From Chitinophagales bacterium (GTDB taxonomy: Bacteria > Bacteroidota > Bacteroidia > Chitinophagales > Saprospiraceae): a stretch of DNA of 64,000 bases. Made by a program: the position numbers and the translations under genes. How positions within the stretch are numbered: position 1 is the stretch's first letter; each line of letters opens with the position of its first letter. The notes below the pieces were generated by a model that was given only the letters and a program-made list of their open reading frames with translations, was not told where the DNA came from and ran no database searches. Positions 36,817 through 44,010 of the stretch are shown here, one piece after another. Where the stretch lies: contig JAAFJY010000011.1 in assembly GCA_013299105.1 (NCBI GenBank), positions 124,001 to 188,000 on the forward strand. Direction: 5' to 3'.

Positions 36817-36962
36817 GTGGCTGGATATAATTTTGTAAACTCAGCCACAACTACCTTTTTTTACCCACTTATGGCTGGGTATAATTTTATAAACTCAGCC
36901 ATAACTATGTTTTTTAACCCACTTATGGCTGGGTATAATTTTGTAAACTCAGCCATAAGTGG
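36817..36962. repeat. Three 54-bp tandem repeats with internal palindromes (operator-like)
   Basis: Three units start at 36818, 36872 and 36926, spaced exactly 54 bp. Each has a 30-bp imperfect palindrome TGGCTG...CAGCCA enclosing TATAATTTTGTAAA, separated by a 24-bp linker ending CCCACTT. The palindrome holds an internal TAATTTTG, a TAnnTTTG match in units 1 and 3. The last unit overlaps the -33 box of the promoter of the ATPase gene that starts at 36997. Confidence 0.85.
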
Positions 36963-36970
36963 TAATTTTG
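36940..36970 (+). promoter_or_regulatory. Promoter of the ATPase/nuclease gene, overlapping repeat unit 3
   Basis: TTTG at 36940-36943, a 19-bp spacer, TAATTTTG at 36963-36970, exact consensus. The ATG follows 26 bp later. The -33 box lies inside the third palindrome, so a palindrome-binding repressor would block it. Confidence 0.6.
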
Positions 36971-36996
36971 CTAAAATTTAGGACAAAATCCAAACT

Positions 36997-38448
36997 ATGC
37001 TGGTGCATGAATTGATCGGAAGGGAGCTAGAAATCAACTCGTTACAGGAGGCTTTGAGTTCACCAAGAGCGGAGTTGATTGCACTGTATGGACGCAGGCG
37101 CGTTGGCAAAACCTTTTTGGTCCGCAGTGTTTACGAACAACAGATCATTTTTGAACTAACTGGTCTGAAAGATGCGAACTTGAACGACCAATTGGAAAAT
37201 TTCAGCGATACCCTCACTGGTGCGTTCAAATTGCCCATTCCACTGGCGCAACCGAGCAAATGGATCCAAGCTTTTCGCCAACTGATCCATCTGATCGAGG
37301 CTAATCAAAAGGAGGGGAAAAAGGTGGTTTTTTTTGATGAGTTCCCTTGGCTGGACACTCCCAAATCAGGTTTTTTGCAAGCATTTGATCATTTTTGGAA
37401 CAGTTGGGCATCCAAACAGTCCAATCTGATCGTGGTCATTTGTGGTTCAGCAGCTTCCTGGATGATCCAACACATCGTCCGTAATAAAGGCGGACTACAC
37501 AACCGACTGACCCGACGGATCCGCTTGATGCCCTTTAATTTGTATGAAACAGCTCAGTTGCTGAAGCAGCAAGGCATGGTTTTGGAACATTCCCAAATCC
37601 TTGAGCTGTACATGGCCATGGGAGGAATCCCCCAATACCTCATTGAAGTAAAGCCTGGTGAAAGTCCTGCCCAAACAATTGATCGTTTATGTTTTACGAA
37701 TGAGGGCTGGTTAAGGCATGAATTTCAAGACCTCTATCCAGCTTTGTTCGACAATGCCGAGAAACACCTGGAAGTGATACGATCCCTGGCTGATAAATCT
37801 TCTGGAATGAGCCGCACCGAGATCATCAAAGCTTGCAACATGAGCACAGGTGGTACCTTGAGTAAGATTCTGGACGAGTTGTCGCAATCGGGTTTTATTT
37901 CTGAGTACATCCCTTATGGCAAAACACAAAGAGATTCCATCTACAAACTCACCGATGAGTACTCCCTTTTTTACCTCCGATTTATTGAGAACAGCAAGTC
38001 GATGGGAAGCGGAACTTGGCTGTCTAAATCGGCAGGCCCTGCTTTTTCAACTTGGAGTGGCTATGCTTTTGAGAACATCTGTTTCAAACACGTCCCCCAA
38101 CTGAAAAAAGTATTGGGCATTGCTGCCGTTTATACCGAGCATTCTATTTGGCGCTACCAGCCCAAAGCAAACGAGGATTCAACCGGCGCACAAATTGATC
38201 TTCTTTTTGACCGCAATGATCGTTGCATTAATTTAATCGAAATCAAGTTTTCGCAAAAAAAATTCACAATTGATAAAAAGTACGCGGAAGAACTCCGCAA
38301 CAAACGCTGGGTATTCATGGATAAAACCAATACCAAAAAAAGCGTCTTTTTGACCATGCTCAGCACCTTTGGAGTAACGAACAACGAGCATTACCTGGGT
38401 ACGGTGCAAAACCAAATCCAAATGTCGGCTTTATTTGAGCCGCTGTGA
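36997..38448 (+). CDS. ATP-binding protein: archaeal-type ATPase with PD-(D/E)XK C-domain (DUF234-like)
   Basis: A 483-residue protein. The N-terminal ATPase has Walker A YGRRRVGKTF (31-40) and Walker B KVVFFDEFPWLD (109-120), the ATPase_2 (PF01637) pattern. A winged-helix section (SGMSRTEIIKACNMSTGGTLSKILDEL) follows near 270-300. The C-domain keeps D401, E415 and K417 in the PD-(D/E)XK arrangement (QIDLLFDR...LIEIKF), as in DUF234. Function is unproven; the families are expanded in Bacteroidota and archaea and may be selfish or defence-related. The gene has its own promoter behind three palindromic tandem repeats. Confidence 0.88.
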   Translation: MLVHELIGRELEINSLQEALSSPRAELIALYGRRRVGKTFLVRSVYEQQIIFELTGLKDANLNDQLENFSDTLTGAFKLPIPLAQPSKWIQAFRQLIHLIEANQKEGKKVVFFDEFPWLDTPKSGFLQAFDHFWNSWASKQSNLIVVICGSAASWMIQHIVRNKGGLHNRLTRRIRLMPFNLYETAQLLKQQGMVLEHSQILELYMAMGGIPQYLIEVKPGESPAQTIDRLCFTNEGWLRHEFQDLYPALFDNAEKHLEVIRSLADKSSGMSRTEIIKACNMSTGGTLSKILDELSQSGFISEYIPYGKTQRDSIYKLTDEYSLFYLRFIENSKSMGSGTWLSKSAGPAFSTWSGYAFENICFKHVPQLKKVLGIAAVYTEHSIWRYQPKANEDSTGAQIDLLFDRNDRCINLIEIKFSQKKFTIDKKYAEELRNKRWVFMDKTNTKKSVFLTMLSTFGVTNNEHYLGTVQNQIQMSALFEPL

Positions 38449-38468
38449 TGAATTCATGATTCGATGCA

Positions 38469-39491
38469 CTACCCCTTCCCACTCCGCTTTAACTCCCAAG
38501 CCCAGGCGGTGCGCATGATGTCCTCGATGTTGCGCTGGGGAATCCAGCCTAATTGTGCTTCGGCCAGTTGGCGATTGGCATAAATGGCGATCACATCACC
38601 CGCACGGCGGGGGCCGATCGTATAGTTGAGAGATTGGCCCGATACTTTTTCAAAAGCGTGAATGGCTTCCAATACGCTCACCCCTTCACCGATGCCGAGG
38701 TTGAAGACCTCACATTGATTGGCGTTTTTGCCAGCCAACAAATATTCCAAGGCCTTGGTATGGGCATCGGCCAGGTCCATGACGTGGATGTAATCGCGCA
38801 CGCAAGAACCATCACGGGTAGCGTAATCGTCGCCAAAAATACTCATTGAAGCCCGCTTGCCGATCGCAGTTTCGGTGATCACGGGCACCAAATTCGAGGC
38901 ATTGAGCGGTGATTCGCCGATTTCATTGCTCTCATGCGCTCCGGCAGGGTTGAAATAACGCAGCAGGACCACCTTTAAATTGGCGTCACCCTTGCATACA
39001 TCCTGCAAAATCTGTTCGCCCATCTGCTTGGTGCGGGCGTAAGGTGATTCGGCCTCGGCCCATGGTGTTTTTTCGGTTACGGGCAAATCACTGGCATTGC
39101 CATACACGCTGCACGAAGAAGAAAAAATCAGATTAGGCACGCCAAATTCCTGCATACATTCTAGCACACAAAGCAGGCTATCGAGGTTGTTGCGAAAATA
39201 ACGCAGGGGTTGCTCTACGCTTTCGCCCACAAATTTGAGCGCGGCAAAATGGATCACGCCCACAATATCCGGGTGCTCGACAAACAAGGCCCGGGTGGCG
39301 GCCTTATCGCTCAGGTTGATGTTGTGGTTTTGGATTTTTTTGCCCGTGATGCGCTCAACTCCTTCCAAAATGGCTTCGGAAGCGTTGGCGAGGTTGTCCA
39401 CTGCGAGTACTTCATACCCTTTGCCCAAGAGGTCTACTAAAGTGTGGCTGCCAATGTACCCGCAGGCACCCGTTACGAGAATTTTCTTCAT
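38469..39491 (-). CDS. galE: UDP-glucose 4-epimerase
   Basis: A 340-residue extended short-chain dehydrogenase. It has the NAD motif GACGYIGSH (7-15), the Ser-rich strand IFSSSCSVYG (near 122) and the catalytic YxxxK in YARTKQMGE. The downstream substrate region LRYFNPAGA and DGSCVRDYIHVMDLA are family hallmarks. It interconverts UDP-glucose and UDP-galactose for glycan synthesis. It converges on the ATPase gene with a 20-bp gap and stands alone. Confidence 0.95.
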   Translation of the reverse strand: MKKILVTGACGYIGSHTLVDLLGKGYEVLAVDNLANASEAILEGVERITGKKIQNHNINLSDKAATRALFVEHPDIVGVIHFAALKFVGESVEQPLRYFRNNLDSLLCVLECMQEFGVPNLIFSSSCSVYGNASDLPVTEKTPWAEAESPYARTKQMGEQILQDVCKGDANLKVVLLRYFNPAGAHESNEIGESPLNASNLVPVITETAIGKRASMSIFGDDYATRDGSCVRDYIHVMDLADAHTKALEYLLAGKNANQCEVFNLGIGEGVSVLEAIHAFEKVSGQSLNYTIGPRRAGDVIAIYANRQLAEAQLGWIPQRNIEDIMRTAWAWELKRSGKG

Positions 39492-39524
39492 GGATAGCTT
39501 AGATTAAATTAATTTTGGGGCTTG

Positions 39525-39720
39525 GTCGAATAAGTACCACTTCAAAAATAAAGGTTACCACTTTTCACGAATACAAGGCGCAACGTGGTCAACGCCATGC
39601 TGGAAATCCGTGAAAATCTGTTTCATCTGTGTCATCCGTGTTCCAAATCAGCACCGCAAAGCGGGGCAAGAATAGGCAACGAAGTGGCAAGTTGGTAAGA
39701 TTTATTTGTGGCTCATTATT
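39525..39720. repeat. Dispersed repeat family F, copy 3
   Basis: Fills most of the gap between divergent galE and cysQ. It contains TTCAAAAATAAAGG, GAAAATCTGTTTCATCTGTG TCATCCG and AAGATTTATTTGTGGCTCAT, matching the 33665-33840 block in order. On the minus strand CAAAAATA reads TATTTTTG (39543-39550), a possible galE -7 box carried by the repeat. Confidence 0.55.
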
Positions 39721-39779
39721 AAGCTGGCCAAAGTCTGTTTTTCCAAGCGATTTTGCAAATATTGTCTGTCCTTTTGTAC

Positions 39780-40562
39780 ATGCCACCTGCTGATTTAATC
39801 GAAGACCTTAAAAGAATTGCCCGCCAAGCTGGACAAATCATCCTGGATATTTACCAGCGTGAAGCCGATTTTCAAGTGCAAGCCAAAGCCGATGCATCGC
39901 CCTTGACGATGGCTGATCAGCAAGCCAATGCCTATATTTGTGAGGCTTTGAGCAATTTGCCCTTGCAATTTCCAATCATTTCGGAGGAAAACCGTGAAAT
40001 CCCTTTTGCCGAGCGCAGCCAATTCGAGCGCTGCTGGCTGGTGGACCCGCTTGATGGTACCAAGGAATTTGTTTCGCGCAACGGCGATTTTACGGTCAAT
40101 ATCGCGCTGATCAATGACAATGGTTTAGAATTGGGCGTGGTGTATGTACCCGTTCACGATGAACTCTACTGGGCAGTGCGGAAGCAAGGTGCTTTTAGCG
40201 AAAAAAATGGACAAACCAGCAAGCTTGCCTGCGCCAAATTTGGATTGAAAGACGAAGGCCTCGCCCTGGTGGCCTCGCGCTCGCACCTGAATGAGGAAAC
40301 CCAATTTGTAATTACCCAATTTGCAAAACCTACCTTGGTTTCGCGGGGCAGCTCGCTCAAGTTTTTGATGCTGGCCACAGGCGAAGCCCACGTTTACCCC
40401 CGTCTGGCCCCCACGATGGAATGGGACACCGGGGCCGCACAAATCATCCTGGAGGAAGCGGGTGGCGCGGTGATCGACCACGAAACGGGCCTGCCATTAC
40501 AATACAATAAGGTGAGTTTGCGCAATCCGGCTTTCATTGCTTATGGGCAAGTGATCGAATGA
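39780..40562 (+). CDS. cysQ: 3'(2'),5'-bisphosphate nucleotidase
   Basis: A 260-residue inositol-monophosphatase-fold enzyme. Metal-binding motifs are in order: SEENRE near residue 66, WLVDPLDGTKEF near 87 and EWDTGAAQIILEEAGG near 221. It removes the 3'-phosphate from PAP, a by-product of sulfate activation, in the cytosol. ATG 39780 gives the family-type N-terminus (ADLIEDLKRIARQAGQIIL); an in-frame Met 9 codons upstream is less likely. It precedes a glycosyltransferase gene by 57 bp. Confidence 0.92.
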   Translation: MPPADLIEDLKRIARQAGQIILDIYQREADFQVQAKADASPLTMADQQANAYICEALSNLPLQFPIISEENREIPFAERSQFERCWLVDPLDGTKEFVSRNGDFTVNIALINDNGLELGVVYVPVHDELYWAVRKQGAFSEKNGQTSKLACAKFGLKDEGLALVASRSHLNEETQFVITQFAKPTLVSRGSSLKFLMLATGEAHVYPRLAPTMEWDTGAAQIILEEAGGAVIDHETGLPLQYNKVSLRNPAFIAYGQVIE

Positions 40563-40619
40563 ATTGGCGAAACGCCCATGAATCGTGTGCTCTTCTCAAC
40601 CTTTCAACTCCTCAACCTT

Positions 40620-41390
40620 ATGGCCGACACCCCCATCCAACTATCGGTGGTTGTAATGACCTTCAACGAGGAAAAAAATTTGCCTCGTTGCCTAGACAGT
40701 GTGCGTTCCATTGCCGACGAGATGCTGGTGGTGGATTCTTTTTCCAAAGATCGTACCGTTGAGTTGGCCCTTGAATTGGGGGCAAAAGTCATCCAACACC
40801 CTTTTGCTAATTTTCGGGACCAACGGCAGTTTTGCTACCAAAACACCCAACACGATTGGGTACTGGCCCTCGATGCCGATGAATGGCTGAGTCCAGAACT
40901 CGCTGCTGAAATAGCTGACTTGAAGAAACAAGCCGAGTTTTCAGCCTACATCCTGCGCCGCCAGAACGGAATCGGCAACCATTGGGCCAAATACGGCGAC
41001 TGGAAACCTGAGCCCAAACTTCGCCTTTTTGACCGCCGACAAGTACAAATGGGACCCAATGAAGCCCACGACGAAATCCAAGCCCTTTCCAGTCAGAACA
41101 TTGGCCATTTAAAAGGTGCCTTTTTCCACCTCAGCAACCTGGACTTTGCCGATCGCATCAACAGCATCAATCGCTTGAGCAGCCTGGCCGCCGAGCAACT
41201 GTTTCGGCAGGGCAAAAAAACCAATGGTTTCAAAATCCTCTTCAAGCCCGCTTTCCGTTTTTTCAAAGCTTATGTATTGCAAAAGGGGTTTTTGGACGGT
41301 CGCTTGGGTTGGTTTTTGGCCAAAACTTCGGCGCAATATGTCTTTTTGCGGGAAATGAAGCTGTGGGAGAAGGGGCAAAAACCGGGATAA
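40620..41390 (+). CDS. Family 2 glycosyltransferase (WaaE/KdtX-like)
   Basis: A 256-residue cytosolic GT-A enzyme. I prefer ATG 40620 (MADTPIQLSVVVMTFNEEKNLP) because the 14 extra codons from ATG 40578 encode a TTCAACCTTTCAACTC low-complexity tract. The N-terminal VVVMTFNEEKNL and WVLALDADEWL give the nucleotide-sugar site and the DxD-like motif. The segment SAYILRRQNGIGNHW and the C-terminal KAYVLQKGFLDGRLGW match the WaaE/KdtX group that adds a sugar to the lipopolysaccharide inner core. Acceptor unknown. Confidence 0.88.
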   Translation: MADTPIQLSVVVMTFNEEKNLPRCLDSVRSIADEMLVVDSFSKDRTVELALELGAKVIQHPFANFRDQRQFCYQNTQHDWVLALDADEWLSPELAAEIADLKKQAEFSAYILRRQNGIGNHWAKYGDWKPEPKLRLFDRRQVQMGPNEAHDEIQALSSQNIGHLKGAFFHLSNLDFADRINSINRLSSLAAEQLFRQGKKTNGFKILFKPAFRFFKAYVLQKGFLDGRLGWFLAKTSAQYVFLREMKLWEKGQKPG

Positions 41391-41432
41391 TCTGCCAAAA
41401 GTGGGTGGTTTCGGGTAGTTTTGGCAGATTAT
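41387..41432. repeat. Hairpin 1 after the glycosyltransferase
   Basis: A 14-bp perfect stem ATAATCTGCCAAAA / TTTTGGCAGATTAT around an 18-nt loop; the first arm includes the stop codon. No T-run follows. Confidence 0.7.
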
Positions 41433-41440
41433 GTTGAAAG

Positions 41441-41485
41441 ATAAGTTGCCAAAAGTCCTGATTTTTTTGACTTTTGGCAACTTAT
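41441..41485. repeat. Hairpin 2, sharing TGCCAAAA arms with hairpin 1
   Basis: A 15-bp perfect stem ATAAGTTGCCAAAAG / CTTTTGGCAACTTAT around a 15-nt loop containing a T7 run, 9 bp after hairpin 1. The shared GCCAAAA/TTTTGGC core suggests a duplicated element. Confidence 0.7.
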
Positions 41486-41615
41486 GATATTTCAGGGTGC
41501 GCGATTGAGCCATAATCAGTGACCACGTTGTAGAAAAATTGATCTAATCAGATCCTCTTGTTTAACCCAAAACTTGGTTGTACTTTGCTACTATTAAATG
41601 AGAACAACCAACACC

Positions 41616-42170
41616 ATGAGAAAACTACTTACACCCTTTTTTGCCCTGGTGCTGCTGACATTATTCAGCTCGGCATCCACCGCTCAGCCCATTTTCAACA
41701 TCCGCAAGGGGCATGTGGGCATCAACACCCGCTTTGTCACGCCCAATTGGGTACTTAGTTCGTTTTCCTACCAAATGGGCAAGGCCGATCGCTTTTTTGA
41801 CGGTTACAACAAAACCCACATCTACGACCAACAGGGTATTGTAGTGTTTGAAGAAAAAAGAGAAAACCGCCCCAGTGGCAAGGTTTTGGAGTTTCAGCTT
41901 TACCTCTCCACTCCAGCTGAGGCAAATGATGTGACGCCAAAAGGTGTTTTCACTGGTCAGTTTAAAGTAGACAAGCTCAAACTCAGCAGCAAATTGACCG
42001 CTACCACCGTGCAAAAAAGCCTGAAAAACTGGACCAAATCCAACTCCTACCTCAAAGACGCTTTCCGCTATGCCCGCATGGGCACTTATGTTTATTTCGA
42101 ATTCGATCCTACCCATACCCGTTTGATCAAAGTCAGCATCGGGCCGGATAAAAAGCAAGAGAACGAATAG
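41616..42170 (+). CDS. Exported hypothetical protein
   Basis: A 184-residue protein with a signal peptide (MRKLLTPFFALVLLTLFSSASTAQ); ATG 41598 six codons earlier is possible. The mature part contains KADRFFDGYNKTHIYDQQGIV and ends YVYFEFDPTHTRLIKVSIGP. It looks like a soluble beta-rich domain; no family is recognised. It precedes the RNA ligase by 61 bp on the same strand, but a functional link to RNA repair is doubtful given its export signal. Confidence 0.65.
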   Translation: MRKLLTPFFALVLLTLFSSASTAQPIFNIRKGHVGINTRFVTPNWVLSSFSYQMGKADRFFDGYNKTHIYDQQGIVVFEEKRENRPSGKVLEFQLYLSTPAEANDVTPKGVFTGQFKVDKLKLSSKLTATTVQKSLKNWTKSNSYLKDAFRYARMGTYVYFEFDPTHTRLIKVSIGPDKKQENE

Positions 42171-42231
42171 ACTTTGTGCTGCGAGGAACTTATCAAGGCA
42201 CAGGCTTGTTTTGCTTCCCGAAAAGAACCCC

Positions 42232-42906
42232 ATGCACACCCAAACCGAAAAATATCCACGGACTTACCATTTCCCTTTCTCTGAGGGGGCGGTGAATGAC
42301 GACCGCATTCAGGTCGAGTGGGAGCCGCTGTTCGCCCAAGAGGTGGTTTTTACTGAAAAACTGGATGGTGAAAACACCTGTATCAAAAGTACTGGGGTGT
42401 ATGCCCGTTCGCACGGAGCGCCCAACGAAAATCCCTGGGCCAGGCCGATTTGGGACCTTTGGCACAACATAGGTCGCAGCCTGGGCAACTTGCACCTCTT
42501 TGGCGAAAACCTCTACGCCATCCACAGCATCGAATACCAGCACCTGGAAGCCTATTTTTATGTCTTTGCCATTCGTGACGGCGAGCAGTGGTTATCTTGG
42601 GATGAAGTGTGTGCTTATGCCCAGGTGCTCGACCTGCCGACTGTGCCCGAATTGGCCCGGGGCATTTTTGCGCCCGAAGACGTGAAAAACCTGATTCAAG
42701 ATCACCAAAAAAACGGTAGCCGCTTGGGCGGCGAAAGCGAAGGCGTGGTCTGCCGCCTGGCTGATGCTTTTCCTTTGAATGATTTCCCCAAAAATGTATT
42801 GAAATATGTGCGCAAAAACCACGTCCAAACCGATGAACACTGGATCCGAAACTGGAAAAAAGCCCCTCTTTGGTTTGAACGGCCAAATCCAGGTGGACAA
42901 CCTTGA
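42232..42906 (+). CDS. ATP-dependent RNA ligase (small, Rnl-type)
   Basis: A 224-residue nucleotidyltransferase. The adenylated lysine is K43 in EKLDGEN (motif I). Motif Ia/III-like HLFGENLYAIHSIEY, YFYVFAIRD (IIIa), GESEGVVCR (motif IV) and LKYVRKNH (motif V) follow in order. There is no room for a large C-terminal specificity domain, so it is a minimal ligase. It seals RNA 3'-OH and 5'-phosphate ends. The start (ATG 42232) gives MHTQTEKYPRTYHFPFS. Its 3' end overlaps the start of the HD-kinase gene by 74 bp, implying translational coupling and a joint RNA repair job. Confidence 0.87.
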   Translation: MHTQTEKYPRTYHFPFSEGAVNDDRIQVEWEPLFAQEVVFTEKLDGENTCIKSTGVYARSHGAPNENPWARPIWDLWHNIGRSLGNLHLFGENLYAIHSIEYQHLEAYFYVFAIRDGEQWLSWDEVCAYAQVLDLPTVPELARGIFAPEDVKNLIQDHQKNGSRLGGESEGVVCRLADAFPLNDFPKNVLKYVRKNHVQTDEHWIRNWKKAPLWFERPNPGGQP

Positions 42907-43960
42907 TTGGACGCTTTTAGAAAATACCGACTGGGCCATCGACCTGCAAAATTGTATGCAAGAGCCCGAATTCCACGCCGAAGGCGACGTATGGACCCAC
43001 ACCCGCATGGTGGTGGACAGCCTTTTGAACTTGCCCGAATACCAGGTTTTACCCCCAGCAGAACAGACCCTGCTTTTACACGCTGCCATCCTACACGATG
43101 TAGCCAAACCCGCCTGTACAGTCATCGAAAATGGCCAAATTCGCTCGCCCAAACACGCTGTAGTGGGGGAAAAAATGGCCCGCGACATCCTCTGGGACCA
43201 CGATTTTGAGTACCGCGAAAAGGTTTGTGCCCTGGTGCGCCTGCATGGCTTGCCAGTGTGGGGCTTGTCGAAAAAACAACCGACGCGATCGGTGATTTTG
43301 GCCAGTTGGCGGGTGCGCAACGAGCTCACTTACTTGCTGGCCAAGGCCGACATGCTGGGCCGCATCAGCAGCACCGCCGCCGAGCACTTGGCTGAGGTCG
43401 AGTTGTTCAGGGAATTGTGCCTGGAGAGTGAGTGCTTCGAGCAGCCCCGCCCTTGGTTTGATGCCCACAGCCGATACCATTATTATTGGTCTGGCAACGA
43501 ATATCCCGCTGAAATTTTTGACGATACGCAATTCGAGATTGTGGTCATGGCGGGCATTCCGGGCAGTGGGAAAGATACTTTCATCGCCAAAAACTACCCC
43601 GGTTGGCCACAAGTCAGCCTGGACCAAATCCGCCGAGAGTTGCGCATCGACCCCAGCGACCGCGATGGCCAGGGCAAGGTGGCTCAATTGGCCTATGAGC
43701 GCGCCAAGGCTTTCGCCCGCCAAAGCCAGTCTTTTGTGTGGAACAGCACCAATTTGAGTTCCGATTTACGGGCACGTTTGATCCAGACCTTGGCGGTGTA
43801 CAAGCCCCGGTTTACCCTGGTTTATCTCGAAAGCAGCCGCGAAAAGGTGCTGGCAAGGCGCAAAAACGACATCAAGGGCAAGGTGATGAACAAAATGTTC
43901 GATAAACTCGACATTCCGCTGGAGGGCGAGGCGCATGAGTTGCGGATGATTCGGAATTAA
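42833..43960 (+). CDS. HD-Pnk: HD phosphoesterase fused to 5'-OH polynucleotide kinase
   Basis: A 375-residue bifunctional end-healing enzyme. The N-terminal HD domain has H56, H83 and HD 88-89 (LLHAAILHDVAKP). The C-terminal P-loop kinase has GIPGSGKDTF (241-250), D264 in SLDQIRREL and WNSTNLS (303-309). This architecture is known from the Bacteroidota enzyme HD-Pnk of Runella slithyformis, where the HD part removes 2',3'-cyclic or 3' phosphates and the kinase phosphorylates 5'-OH ends. ATG 42833 is favoured; ATG 42806 is an alternative. It makes the ends that the overlapping RNA ligase can seal. Confidence 0.88.
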   Translation: MNTGSETGKKPLFGLNGQIQVDNLDWTLLENTDWAIDLQNCMQEPEFHAEGDVWTHTRMVVDSLLNLPEYQVLPPAEQTLLLHAAILHDVAKPACTVIENGQIRSPKHAVVGEKMARDILWDHDFEYREKVCALVRLHGLPVWGLSKKQPTRSVILASWRVRNELTYLLAKADMLGRISSTAAEHLAEVELFRELCLESECFEQPRPWFDAHSRYHYYWSGNEYPAEIFDDTQFEIVVMAGIPGSGKDTFIAKNYPGWPQVSLDQIRRELRIDPSDRDGQGKVAQLAYERAKAFARQSQSFVWNSTNLSSDLRARLIQTLAVYKPRFTLVYLESSREKVLARRKNDIKGKVMNKMFDKLDIPLEGEAHELRMIRN

Positions 43961-43996
43961 AAGAGCCAATCACACCAAGGCGTGATGGGCTCTTTT
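43959..43996. terminator. Bidirectional terminator between HD-Pnk and S9 peptidase
   Basis: A stem AAAAGAGCC-A-ATCAC / GTGAT-G-GGCTCTTTT (one internal mismatch) with a short loop, immediately after the HD-Pnk stop; A and T runs flank both sides. Confidence 0.8.
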
Positions 43997-44010
43997 AACC
44001 CCAAAGCTGT

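Noticed and set aside
36817..36962. CRISPR-like array
   Set aside because: Only three units, the spacers are near-identical to each other, and no cas genes are present.
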